This document shows, in pieces, positions 5,997 to 16,800 of a stretch of 17,482 bases of DNA; position 1 is the first letter of the stretch; the number at the start of each line of letters is the position of its first letter. The position numbers were made by a program, and so were the translations under genes. Under the pieces are notes generated by a model. It worked only from the letters and a program-made list of their open reading frames with translations, ran no database searches and was not told the DNA's origin. Source of the DNA: CAMEON01 sp964427175 (GTDB lineage: Bacteria > Bacillota > Clostridia > Oscillospirales > CAG-272). The stretch lies in contig CAYRTP010000038.1 in the NCBI GenBank assembly GCA_964427175.1, positions 1 to 17,482 of the forward strand, given 5' to 3'.

Positions 5997-7094
5997 ATGT
6001 TACCAATATCGACTGTTATCCGCAAGCTACGCCGCGAGCGGAACATTACTCAAGAGGAGATTGCCCAAGCTCTCGGCGTGACTTATCAATCAGTCAGCCG
6101 CTGGGAAAACGGGCTTGCCTATCCCGACATGGAGCTGATTCCCAAAATCGCACGGCTCTTCCATATTTCCACCGACGTACTGTTTGGCACAGACCTTGAA
6201 TCTGTGGAAGAAAAAATCGCTACCCATACTCGCCTGATCCACCAGGCACAAGACTGTCCCGAGGACTTCTATTTGGCCTGTCGGGCGGCTTATGAGGAAT
6301 TCCCCAAGGAATACAGCTTCGGTATATGGCTGTGCCGATGCTATCTGGACTTTGGTGTTCGCCCCTATGAAAAACACATCAAGGAAATCCGCGCCATTTG
6401 TCAGAATATTCTGGAAAACTGTTCCAACGAGGATTACCGCCTGGAAGCTATGCGCTATATTACGATTGCCGAAAGTGAGGATTCGTTGGAAGAATGGAGC
6501 CACTTGATCCCCGGCTGGAAATCCTGCCGTGAAGTTTTGCTTGAATCCCGCTATGAGTATCGCAACGATACCGAAAAGCACCGTATGCAAATGCAGAAAA
6601 ATTTCCTCTCATTTATCGGATACGTTTTCTATAACTGCATCGGACAGGGACACCCCGACCAGACTATTGAAGGTTATAGACTGGTGCTGAAGCTGATCGA
6701 TGATATGAGAGATCCGTCCACTGACACAGATGCGTGGATGTGTATGCGCGCAGACTTTTATATGCGAATCGCGGAAGCATATTTCAAACAAGAACAGCGT
6801 GATGCCGGCTATTCCGCACTTGAAAAGGCCATTGATCTATATGTGCAATACGGCGAGTTACCGATTGAAACTGTTCTTTCTTATCACTGCCCTGTCCTGA
6901 ATCTGATGACCGAAAACAAATTGAGTGAGCCCGAAGATGATACCAACGATAAGGGGGAATACGTCTGTTGGTGGGCATATCAAAGGTTCACCAACGCGAA
7001 CGGTTCCTTTGCTTCGGTACATGAAGATAGCCAACTCAAAGAATTGGTTGAACGCTTACTCCCCTATCTGCCCCAAAGTCAAAACGAGGGTTAA
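5997..7094 (+). CDS. Xre-family regulator with long helical (TPR-like) C-terminal part, 365 aa
   Basis: Residues 5-60 are an Xre helix-turn-helix (IRKLRRERNITQEEIAQALG, then VTYQSVSRWENG). Residues about 80-360 are helical, with Trp/Tyr-rich repeat-like segments such as FYMRIAEAYFKQEQRDAGYS, compatible with TPR repeats. AAGGAG lies 8 nt before the ATG. It shares the layout of the preceding regulator, but outside the HTH the two differ clearly. Its base composition is visibly less GC-rich than either neighbour. Together with the 67-bp direct repeats on both sides this suggests the gene was inserted between the preceding regulator and the FMN protein. The ligand and target genes are unknown. 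Confidence 0.87.
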   Translation: MLPISTVIRKLRRERNITQEEIAQALGVTYQSVSRWENGLAYPDMELIPKIARLFHISTDVLFGTDLESVEEKIATHTRLIHQAQDCPEDFYLACRAAYEEFPKEYSFGIWLCRCYLDFGVRPYEKHIKEIRAICQNILENCSNEDYRLEAMRYITIAESEDSLEEWSHLIPGWKSCREVLLESRYEYRNDTEKHRMQMQKNFLSFIGYVFYNCIGQGHPDQTIEGYRLVLKLIDDMRDPSTDTDAWMCMRADFYMRIAEAYFKQEQRDAGYSALEKAIDLYVQYGELPIETVLSYHCPVLNLMTENKLSEPEDDTNDKGEYVCWWAYQRFTNANGSFASVHEDSQLKELVERLLPYLPQSQNEG

Positions 7095-7119
7095 TCCACA
7101 AAAACCGCCGTGCTATATA

Positions 7120-7186
7120 TTCCCCCGCCCCGCGCTCGCGCGGGGCTTTTTCCGTCCTGCCCGAAACCTATTGACAAATCCTTCCC
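7120..7186 (+). repeat. 67-bp direct repeat, copy 2 (terminator plus -35 box)
   Basis: This is identical to 5761-5827. In this copy the TTGACA is followed at 17 bp by an intact TATAAT, so it supplies the working promoter for the gene at 7231 and the terminator for the gene at 5997. Confidence 0.92.
7127..7151 (+). terminator. Intrinsic terminator of the Xre gene at 5997
   Basis: This is the same GC-only 8-bp stem with a CTCG loop and T-run as at 5768-5792, carried in repeat copy 2. Confidence 0.9.
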
Positions 7187-7199
7187 TTCCTGTTATAAT
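7171..7199 (+). promoter_or_regulatory. Sigma-A promoter of the FMN protein and mannosidase genes
   Basis: TTGACA (7171-7176) and TATAAT (7194-7199) are separated by 17 bp, a near-consensus promoter. Confidence 0.9.
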
Positions 7200-7230
7200 A
7201 AATTCATCACCAACCACAGGAGATGATTCC

Positions 7231-7707
7231 ATGTTCAGAGAACTCGCCCGCAAAAACAAAAAGCTCCCCCGGGAGGAGTGCGTCAGCCTGTTGACCAACG
7301 AGACCCGCGGAGTCCTGGCGGTCAACGGGGACGACGGTTACCCCTACGCCATGCCCATGAACCACATCTACAACCCCGAGGACGGGTGTTTGTACTTCCA
7401 TTGCGGCCGCTACGGCCACCGCCTGGACGCGCTGTCCCGTTCCGATCGCGTCTCCTTCTGTGTCTGCGAGCAGGGCGTGCGGAAGGATGGGGACTGGGCC
7501 TACACCGTCCGCAGTGTCATTGTCTTCGGGCGGATGGAGGTCATCGACAACTACGATGAAATGGTCCGCATCACCACTCTGCTGTGCCGTAAATTTACCG
7601 ATGATCAAGCCTACATCGAGCAGGAGATCCGCCAATCGGGCAAGGCCACTCTGCTCTTGAAGCTGACCCCCGAGCATATCTGCGGAAAACGGATCAAGGA
7701 ATCCTGA
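7231..7707 (+). CDS. Pyridoxamine 5'-phosphate oxidase-family (NimA-like) FMN split-barrel protein
   Basis: The 158-residue product begins MFRELARKNKKLPREECVSL and continues ETRGVLAVNGDDGYPYAMPM, NHIYNPEDGCLYFHCG and RYGHRLDALSRSDRVSF. This pattern is typical of the pyridoxamine 5'-phosphate oxidase-like split barrel, in the branch that includes NimA-type 5-nitroimidazole reductases. Such proteins are small dimeric FMN enzymes; the physiological substrate here is unknown, and drug resistance should not be assumed. The ATG at 7231 has AGGAG 8 nt upstream; an in-frame upstream extension lacks such a site and would overlap the promoter. The mannosidase starts 29 bp after the stop with no promoter or terminator between, so the two are probably co-transcribed. 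Confidence 0.92.
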   Translation: MFRELARKNKKLPREECVSLLTNETRGVLAVNGDDGYPYAMPMNHIYNPEDGCLYFHCGRYGHRLDALSRSDRVSFCVCEQGVRKDGDWAYTVRSVIVFGRMEVIDNYDEMVRITTLLCRKFTDDQAYIEQEIRQSGKATLLLKLTPEHICGKRIKES

Positions 7708-7736
7708 CCGCCCTACCACCGAGAAAGGAGAACCCC

Positions 7737-10700
7737 ATGAATCTGAAAAAATGCGTACAATCCTTCCTGAACAGCCTCGGTCCCCTCACCCGCCGCCACG
7801 TCTGCGACCTGTCGGGGGTGGAGATCTGCCGCACGGGCTACAAGAAGGACAACCAATTCCCCACCGAGGGCTGGGAGCCCTATGACGGCAACACCATCTT
7901 GAGCGGAGACGACACCCACTACTGGTTCCGCGCCTCCTTCCGCACCCCCGCCGTAAAGGAGGGGGAGACCCTGGTCCTCCACACCGCCACCAGCCCGTGG
8001 GGAGCCTGGAACAACGGCAACTCCCAGGGCCTTCTGTACCTCAACGGTGCCATGGTCTGCGGTTTGGATGCCAACCACACCGACTGTGAACTGGAGCCCG
8101 ATACCGACTACGTCCTGCACAATTACTTCCATATTGCCATGTTCCAGGGGGGCTCGGCCTGCTACAAGATGTCCCTGGATGCCATCGACCGGGCGGTGGA
8201 ACAGCTGTTCTATGACGTGCGGGTGCCCTTTGACACCTGCCAGCTTCTGAGCGAGGGCTCGGAGGAATACGCCCGCATGATGTCGGTGCTGGTGGACGCG
8301 GCCCGCATGGTGGACCTGCGGGATCCCCACGGGGAGGATTTCCACCGCATGGTCAAGGACGCTTCCGACTACCTGGAGCGGGAGTTCTACCAAAAGCTCT
8401 GCTCCACCGAGGGCAAGCCCGTGGTTCACTGCGTGGGCCACACCCACATCGACGTGGAGTGGAAGTGGGATCGGGCACAGACCCGCGAGAAGATCCAACG
8501 GAGCTTCGCCACCGCCAAGAACCTGATGGACCGCTACCCCGAGTACACCTTCATGCTCTCCCAGCCCGAGCTGTACCGCTACCTCAAGGAGGAGGCCCCC
8601 GAAAAGTACGCCGAGCTCAAGGAGCTGGTCCGAGAGGGCCGCTGGGAGCCCGAGGGTGCCATGTACCTGGAGCCCGATTGCAACCTCACCAGCGGTGAGA
8701 GCCTGGTCCGTCAGATCCTCCACGGCAAGCGTTTCTTCCGCGAGGAATTCGGGGTGGAGAACCGCATCCTGTTCCTCCCCGACGTGTTCGGCTACAGTGC
8801 CGCCCTGCCTCAGATCCTCAAAAAGAGCGGCGTGGACTATTTCGTCACCTCCAAGATCAGCTGGAACGATACCAACACCATGCCCGTGGATATGTTCTAC
8901 TGGGAGGGCATCGACGGCACCGAGATCTTTACCTCCTTCATGACCGCCCAGCGGGTGGGCGAGGGCAATCGGACCACCTACAACAGCTTCATCAATCCCA
9001 CCTACGTCAAGGGCACCTGGGACCGTTTCCAGCAGAAGGAGTACACCAATCGCATTTTCATGACCTACGGCTTCGGTGACGGCGGCGGCGGTCCCACCAA
9101 GGAGATGCTGGAGATCCAGCGTCGCACCGCCCGCGGTATTCCTTCCCTGCCCGTAACCAAGATGGACTTCCTGGGTTCCTACCTGGAAGAGGTCAAGTCC
9201 GAGTTTGACGAGACCTGTCAGCGGACAGGCCGTACCCCCAAATGGGTGGGCGAGCTGTACCTGGAATTCCACCGCGGCACCTACACCTCCATCGCCAAGG
9301 TCAAAAAGAGCAACCGCTACTCTGAGTTCCTCCTGGGGACCGCCGAGGCAATCTCGGCCACCCATGCCTGCCTGGGCGGTGACTACGATGCCGAGGGGCT
9401 GAACCGCTTCTGGCGAAAGGCTCTGCACAACCAGTTCCACGATATCCTTCCCGGCTCCTCCATCAAGGCGGTTTACGATCACACCGATCGTGATTACGCC
9501 GAGATCGCCGCCTTCGGTGAGGGGGTCATTGCGGGAAAGCTGAACGCCATCGCTTCCCGTCTTGACAGCGAGGCAGGCGTAATGGTCTACAACCCCACGG
9601 GCTTCCCCCGTCCTGCCGTCATACGTCAGAACGGCTACGTTGAAACCAATCAAATCGTTCCCTCCTTCGGTTGGACGGTGGTACACCATGCCGCCCCCGT
9701 CTGTCGGGTGCAGACCGACGGGCTGACCGTTGAGAATCCCTACTACGTCCTCACCCTGAATAGCGCGGGACAGATCACCCGTCTCTACGATAAGGAGGCA
9801 GGCCGTGAGGTCCTGCGTGAGAACGGAAACCGTCTCACGGTCTTTGAGGACAACCCCACCCTCTACGATGCCTGGGAGCTGGAGGACTACTACAAGCTGA
9901 AGTCCTACGATCTGGACGGCGAGGCGGTCATCACCCCCGTAGCCGACGGCTCCCGCGCGGGCTTTGTCGTTGAGCGAAGCTATATGCATTCCACCATCCG
10001 TCAGACCCTGTGGCTCTACTCCGAAAGCCGCCGCATCGACTTTGAGACCGAGCTGGATTGGCATGAGCACCACCAGGTCCTCAAGGCCTTCTTCCCCCTG
10101 GATGTCCACACCACCTCCGCCACCTACGACGTGCAGTTCGGACACGTGACCCGTCCCACCCATCAGAACACCAGCTGGGATCAGGCCAAGTTCGAGACCT
10201 ACGCCCACAAGTGGGTGGACGTGGCCGAGTACGGCTACGGCGTGGCCCTGCTCAATGACGGCAAGTTCGGTCATTCGGTGGACGGTTCCCTTCTGAGCCT
10301 GACTCTGCTCAAGTGCGCCACCTACCCCAACTACGATGCCGACCAGGGGCTCCATCGCTTCACCTACTCCCTCCTCCCCCACCAAAAGGATTTCCGCGAG
10401 GGCGGTGTGATTCGGGAGAGCCACTTCCTCAACCAGCCCCTTTACACCAAGGAGATCGGGGACCAGAGCCATGATCTGTCCATGGGGGACCTCCCCGCAG
10501 GCTGTCTGCCCGAGACCTTCTCCTTCGTGTCGGTGGACCGGCCCGGTATTGTGATCACCGCCGTCAAAGCGGCCGAGGACAGAAACGGCCTGATCGTCCG
10601 TTTCCACGATGCCCACAACTGCCGCTCCACCGTGACCCTGACGGTTCCTCCCTGCTTCAACCGCGCAAGGCTCTGCGATCTGATGGAAAATCCCATCGAG

Positions 10701-10784
10701 GATCTGGGGATCTCCGACGGGCGTGTGACGGTGCCTGTTGGGAATTTCGAGATCGTCACCATTCGCGTAGCGGTTGTGATCTGA
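7737..10784 (+). CDS. Alpha-mannosidase, glycoside hydrolase family 38
   Basis: A 1,015-residue GH38 retaining alpha-mannosidase, which needs a divalent metal and removes terminal alpha-mannose from N-glycans or oligosaccharides. An N-terminal beta domain (about 1-225) precedes the catalytic (beta/alpha)7 barrel. GHTHIDVEW gives metal ligands His237 and Asp239; LPDVFGYSAALPQI gives the nucleophile Asp349; YGFGDGGGG (444-452) is the usual glycine-rich segment; HNQFHDILPG gives metal ligand His568. After about 620 come the beta-sandwich C-terminal domains. There is no signal peptide, so the enzyme acts in the cytoplasm on imported oligosaccharides, as is usual in Firmicutes. AAAGGAG lies 6 nt before the ATG. 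It is the second gene of an apparent operon with the FMN protein. No defects are visible. Confidence 0.97.
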   Translation: MNLKKCVQSFLNSLGPLTRRHVCDLSGVEICRTGYKKDNQFPTEGWEPYDGNTILSGDDTHYWFRASFRTPAVKEGETLVLHTATSPWGAWNNGNSQGLLYLNGAMVCGLDANHTDCELEPDTDYVLHNYFHIAMFQGGSACYKMSLDAIDRAVEQLFYDVRVPFDTCQLLSEGSEEYARMMSVLVDAARMVDLRDPHGEDFHRMVKDASDYLEREFYQKLCSTEGKPVVHCVGHTHIDVEWKWDRAQTREKIQRSFATAKNLMDRYPEYTFMLSQPELYRYLKEEAPEKYAELKELVREGRWEPEGAMYLEPDCNLTSGESLVRQILHGKRFFREEFGVENRILFLPDVFGYSAALPQILKKSGVDYFVTSKISWNDTNTMPVDMFYWEGIDGTEIFTSFMTAQRVGEGNRTTYNSFINPTYVKGTWDRFQQKEYTNRIFMTYGFGDGGGGPTKEMLEIQRRTARGIPSLPVTKMDFLGSYLEEVKSEFDETCQRTGRTPKWVGELYLEFHRGTYTSIAKVKKSNRYSEFLLGTAEAISATHACLGGDYDAEGLNRFWRKALHNQFHDILPGSSIKAVYDHTDRDYAEIAAFGEGVIAGKLNAIASRLDSEAGVMVYNPTGFPRPAVIRQNGYVETNQIVPSFGWTVVHHAAPVCRVQTDGLTVENPYYVLTLNSAGQITRLYDKEAGREVLRENGNRLTVFEDNPTLYDAWELEDYYKLKSYDLDGEAVITPVADGSRAGFVVERSYMHSTIRQTLWLYSESRRIDFETELDWHEHHQVLKAFFPLDVHTTSATYDVQFGHVTRPTHQNTSWDQAKFETYAHKWVDVAEYGYGVALLNDGKFGHSVDGSLLSLTLLKCATYPNYDADQGLHRFTYSLLPHQKDFREGGVIRESHFLNQPLYTKEIGDQSHDLSMGDLPAGCLPETFSFVSVDRPGIVITAVKAAEDRNGLIVRFHDAHNCRSTVTLTVPPCFNRARLCDLMENPIEDLGISDGRVTVPVGNFEIVTIRVAVVI

Positions 10785-10795
10785 TTCCGCGAAAC

Positions 10796-10841
10796 AAAGC
10801 CCACGGCCCATACTCTTGCGAGTATGGGCCGTGGGCTTTTT
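10796..10841. terminator. Strong bidirectional terminator between convergent genes
   Basis: The 20-bp perfect stem begins AAAGCCCACGGCC at 10796 and ends at 10839, with loop TTGC and a T-run on the plus strand. The leading AAA gives a short U-tract on the other strand, so it can serve both the mannosidase and the Cys-rich gene. Confidence 0.93.
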
Positions 10842-10875
10842 CGGTTTTTCGGAAGCTTTATAAAGCCTCAAAAGC

Positions 10876-13800
10876 TTATGCGGCCTCGGAAACCTCTTCG
10901 GTCACCTCGGTAGTAAAGGTGATCGCGTAGTCAAAGCTGCTATCCGCACCGTAAGGAACGAAGGTGAAACGGACATCGTAAGCAGCGCCTTCATAAGCGG
11001 TTCCTGCTACTGCCGTCGCAGCTGCGGCCTCTACGGCTGCCTTGCTGAAAGAAATCGCGCAAATATCGGTCTCATCGGCAAAGGTAATTCCCTCCAGGTC
11101 GATTACCTCACCATCAGCCATGACAATGGAGACGTACTTGGTGAACTCGACGTTGCTCTTGTTCCAGTAACCGACGATGTAGTTCTCATCAGTGGACAGA
11201 TCCTCCATGACGATGGTACCGTCTGCACCGTTCGCATTTTCCAAGCCGCAAGTGTAACATTCATAGACACCGTCGGAAATCTTATTCCAACTGTGGCCGT
11301 AAGGCTTATAATCCGCTGCCTTGTCAAGTTCTGCCGAGCAAAGTGCGCAGACATGAACTTCCTTTCCGAACTGCGTGCAGGTAGGCTGAGGATCCCATCT
11401 CCACGTGGTTACGCAGTGCTCTTCCTTCCAGGAACTCTCTATGCCGTCGCGATCTGTCGAAACATTCGTTCTGGTACAACCATCATAGGAACACTGGCGA
11501 GTGTACATAGTCCCATCTGCATATTTGAATGCTTCCAGTTGAATCACCCAATAGCCGTTATATTGGATAAACACACGATCATACTGCTTGTTGAACTCGT
11601 TGTCCAACGTATTAACGGCAATCTCCTCCATTTTTACAGGCTCGCCGTTTTCATTATAGTGATTCAGATCAGAATACGTACTCTGGCAGACCGAGCAGGT
11701 ATAAACCCATCCTCGGGTTTTCCGATTCCCGTTTTCCCAGGTCTCCAATACTTCCGTTCCCTCATCATAGCTGTGCCACTGGGCACGTCTTCCGGTTGCA
11801 ATCACGATCTCCTTCTCAAACGTACCGGTCTCGGCATTGTAGCCAAACTGCCAGGTCTCGTATTGAGCGATCACACAAGTCTCGCCCTCAACAGGGAGCC
11901 AGTAGATGGCATAGCGGATCTGGTACGCACACTGAGGATCGGTTGCCGAACAGGTGTACAGACGGCCGTAGGACTCTCTGTAATAGTGTCCACCCTCCGT
12001 TATATACTGAGAACCATTGATCGCGCCTTCAAGCCACAGTTCTTCGTAATTGATATGCTGGGAGCCGAAATCGCAATTTACGTGCTCATACAGATTGATG
12101 CTGTGGTTTTGTCCGCAAGCGCAGCTGTACTCGGTCGCGTATCCGCCGCAAACAGAACCAAGCTCGATTCTGCTTACCTCAAACCGTTCATGACCGTTGG
12201 TCGTATACGAGGAAGATTCCTGGCAATCCTTGCATACGCCGGAAACCGTCACACCGTCCTCACAGGTGTTCGAACCTTCCTGGAGCGTGTAGGTGTACTC
12301 CCAGTTGTGAGACACATATCTATCCTGATAGGTAAAGTCTCCCACAAGCGTATCACCGACACTGACCGTTTCGGTATAGTATCGGATCTCCTCGCAAGCA
12401 TCCGTTGCCTTTTCAGAATACCAGGAACGGGTATCTCTCATACCGCAGGTTTCGCAGACATAGGTTCTGACCTCGACAGTTCGGCCGTTCTCCTCGTCAT
12501 AATACGAATTGCTGGTGTACGTGTAATCACACGCGAGATTTCGGTTCATATAGCCTTCCTTACCGCAGAAGCAACCGTAGTAGGTTACGGTTCCGCCGCA
12601 AGCCTGGTAATCAGCCAGGTTGTAGACGGCCAGTTCATGCGTGTTATGATCCGTTACTCGGCCGCTGTAGCTGTAGCCACAGTCCGCATACTTACAAGTA
12701 GCGGTAAAAGCAATACCATCCGTACAGGATTCAACATTTTGATCCCACTCGTACGTATACTTATGCTGTCTTTGGGTGTACGCATATTCCATCGATTCAG
12801 AGTTTCCATCCTTGCTGATGGTCACCTTACCGATGTAATTGACCTTACAGGAGTTTTCGACCTCGGTGCGGGACATTTTCTGGACGAAGGTCATACCACA
12901 CTCGGTACAGGTTCCGACCTCTGCACTCGTTTCCTGGTCATATTCCCAGCTGAACTGACACTTTCTATCATGCCAAGCCGTGTGTGCATTCTCTCCGCAA
13001 GGACAGCTGTAGACGCGGAATTCACCGACGCAACCGCCAACCGTAGTGAAATCAAGACGGTCAATCGCATATGTATTATGATAGGTAATGGTACGCGTGT
13101 AGACATAATCACAGTATATGCAATCGCTGGTTACATCGACACCATCCAAGCAAGACTGAACGCCGTCAGCCCAGGAATAGGTGTACACATGCTCCGTACC
13201 GTTGCCTTGATAAGACAGCGAAGCAGAATTTCCATCCTTGCTGATGGTCACAGTACCGTTGTAAATCACCTTGCAAGAATTCTCGACCTTCTGTGTGGTC
13301 TGTTCGCGCTTCAGAGTCATTCCGCACACGGTGCAGGCCTGATATTCGGTCTGCGCCTCCTTGTCATATACCCATTCGAAGCTACACTGGACATTGCGAG
13401 ACCAATAATCGACGCTTTCTCCGCAGGGGCAACGATATACAACGTACTCACCGCCGCAACCGCCGATCGAGGTATAATCAAGGCAGTCAACCATAAAGGT
13501 TTCATGATTTTTAATGGTTCGTTCACCGCCGTACTCATTGCACTTCTGGCAGGTCATGGTTACCGTTACACCGTTCAGGCAGGAATCAACGGCTCCTTCC
13601 CATGTGCCCACATACTGATGCTCCGTACCGTTGCGCTCGTAGCTCAAAGAGGCGGTGTCATTATCCTTGCTGATGGTGACCTGACCGCGATAAATTACGT
13701 TACAGGTACCATCAATCTTTTCCGTGGTATTCGTCTCCGAACGGGTCAGGCCGCAAGTGAGGCAGGCCTCATGGCCCTTGCCGTTGTTCTGATCACTCTC

Positions 13801-16800
13801 AACCCAACCGAACTGACACTGAAGATCCTCATACCAGGATGCGGTTTTTTCACCGCAGGGACAGCTACACACGGCAAATATACCGCCGCAACCGCCAACC
13901 TCGGTGAAATCGAGACAATCAACCATATACACCACATGGTCTTCAATGGTCCCCTCACCGCCAGAATAGCCGCACCGGTAGCAGGTAAGGGTTACAGTCC
14001 CACCGTTCAGGCAGGACTCGACGTCGCCTTCCCACGTGCCGATAAATTGATGCGAGGTGCTGGTGCGCTCGTAGCTCAAAGAGGCGGTGTTGTTATCCTT
14101 GCTGATGGTGATCTGACCGCGATAAATTACGTTACAGGTACCATCAATCTTTTCCGTGGTATTCGTCTCCGAACGGGTCAGGCCGCAAGTGAGGCAGGCC
14201 TCATGGCCCTTGCCGTTGTTCTGATCACTCTCAACCCAACCGAACTGACACTGAAGATCCTCATACCAGGATGCGGTTTTTTCACCGCAGGGACAGCTAC
14301 ACACGGCAAATATACCGCCGCAACCGCCAACCTCGGTGAAATCGAGACAATCAACCATATACACCACATGGTCTTCAATGGTCCCCTCACCGCCAGAATA
14401 GCCGCACCGGTAGCAGGTAAGGGTTACAGTCACACCGTTCAGGCAGGACTCGATGTCGCCTTCCCACGTGCCGATAAATTGATGCGAGGTGCTGGTGCGC
14501 TGGGAAGACAGGGTGCGGGTCTTATCACCCTTGATAAGCGTAATGGTCTGATGGCGAATGACCTCGCAAGAGGTTTCGCCCTTGTCCGTGGTCTGGGTTT
14601 CCTCGATCGACAGCCCGCACTCAGTACAGATTCCGATTCCGCTTTCTTTGTCATAAACAAAGTCACAAATCAATTCAGACCAGTAAAGGTTGGAACGTTC
14701 ACCGCAAGGGCATGCCTCCAGAATCAAGAAGCCGCCGCAAGCCTCAAATTCGGATCGAAGATCAATGGATTCGACCTCATAGTATTGGTGGCGAGTCAAT
14801 ATTCTTTCCCAACCGTAACCGCAATTGACGCACTCTTGCATTACGGTTACACCGCCCTCGCAGGAGGTAACACCGTCGGCAAAGGAGAACGAATATTCCA
14901 GTTCGTGGAAGGACTGCCGTTCGCTGTAATTCATTTCACAAACGGTCTCACCGTTCATGGTGTATACAACGTGAATGAAACGCTGCTTAAAGCAGGGATT
15001 CTCGGTATCCTCGTAGTAGTAGGTCTCGGTCCAAGTCAAATCACATTCCACGCAGGTATTGGTATCAATCGTGATTTCCTTACCGTTCTCATCGGTAGTG
15101 GTTTCGCTGTCGGTCATCCAACCGCACTGGAACTCATTCCGGCCGGCATAGCCTTCCGCACCGCAGGCACAGCCTTCCTGTACAAGGAAGCCGCCGCAAG
15201 CACCGATTGCAGAGAGATCGATTCTCTCCTTGGTGAACCACTCATGCCAGTAAATGGTTCTTGTAAAGGTGTCACCGCATACCGAGCAAACGCCGGTCAC
15301 GATTACGCCGTCCTCGCAAGAGGTTGCGCCCTCGGCCAACTGAGCGGATTCGGTGTAGGCATGATTCTCCTCCAGCGTATCCAAAGTCAGCGTGCCCACA
15401 AGGTTGTCACTCCACTTGACCTCAAGGGTGTAATGATAATCCACCGTACAGGGCTCATCAGTTTCCGTAAAGGACGAGGTAATCACCCAAGTTACAGCGC
15501 AATTGTTGCAGAAATAAGTAGCAACGTCACCCTTTCCATCGGGGGTGGGAGCAGAACTTCCCATCCAATAGTGATTAAAGCCGCCGTAGAAGAAATTACC
15601 GGAAACACCGCACAAGCAACGCTCAACACCGAAATGACCGCCGCAGTTCTCATATGCGGACACATCGATGGTTTCAACGTTCACAGTCAAGTGCTCGTAA
15701 ACAGTTTCGGTCTCGGTTGCACCGCAGTAGCAGGTCCCGATAAGCTTCACGCCATACTCGCAGGACTCGCCCATCAGCTCATAGGAAACATCATAGTTGC
15801 AATCGTGCGCGGTACCGCAGACCGTGCAGGAACCATTTGCGAAGTCATGATCACCGGTTGCGGGGATAATCCGCTCATAGAAACTGCCGCAATCGGGACA
15901 AGTGCCCGTCTCCAGGCCATTCTCGCCGCAGGTAGGCTCGACTATAGTTCCCTCGGCATTGGCATGGTAGCATACATCGTAGTAAGCTGCGATGCTTTGC
16001 ATCTCCTCATAGGTCAGTGCACCATTGAATACCAGCACCTCGTCGATCAAGTTACCGTTAGGAACGCTACGACCGCCAACGCCATCGTTACCAATGGCTA
16101 CAGGACGGTAGGTGGTCCAAACGATTTCACTCTGATAGTCGTCACCGGGATAGTCGCCTTCGTAGTTGTAGGAATCGAAGGAAATACCAACGTAGGCATC
16201 GTCCATGTCGTATACGATGAAATCATCGAAGTCGAAGGACATCTTGACCTGGTTGTTGGCGCGGTCCACAACGATGGTCACGTACATCCATCTGTTGAGG
16301 TAATCATCGGGAACGTTGAATCTGTAGGTTTGCTTCACACCGTTGAAGTTGAAGACAGCGCGGATGCTATCCTGGTGCTGATACCAAACAAATACAAAGC
16401 CGAGATCCTCGGGCCCCCAAGCCTGGTTTGCCAGCAGGCAGACCTGGCCGCTGGTGGACACGCCCTTAACCCACATGCTGACTGTAAAGCTGTCGATACC
16501 GGGCTTCCAAGTTTCACCCAAAGTCAGATAACCGTCAGCACCAGTGGAGAAAGCAGCACCCTGGTAACCGGCAGCATAAGCCGGACGGCCCGCCTTCGAA
16601 GGAGTCAGATTGCCCATAACATCGCGGTCACTGTGATCCAAGGGCAGATAGCCCACCAAATGATCAAGCTCGGGAACCGAATGATCGGGAATCTCAGGAA
16701 GCTCATCCGATCCGCTCTGCACGTAGGCATTTGCCTCATCCAAAGTTTCAAACAGAGCAATTTCCATCAGATAGACCTGGGTATCTGCCGACATACCGTC

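Noticed and set aside
6925..7230. Upstream extension of the FMN protein
   Set aside because: It overlaps the end of the preceding regulator, the terminator and the promoter. AGGAG and family length support the ATG at 7231.
7713..10871. A 1,052-codon open frame on the minus strand, antisense to the mannosidase
   Set aside because: The plus strand encodes a full GH38 enzyme with all catalytic residues. The antisense frame is Gly/Val/Leu-rich, as expected from the complement of GC-rich codons.
10851..10875. GCTTTATAAAGC palindrome and two AAGCTT sites after the Cys-rich gene stop
   Set aside because: The palindrome is short, AT-rich and adjacent to a far stronger terminator; no independent function can be supported.
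13200..14501. Regular repeats considered as a CRISPR array
   Set aside because: The repeat unit is 432 bp, codes for protein in frame and has no spacers; no cas genes are present.
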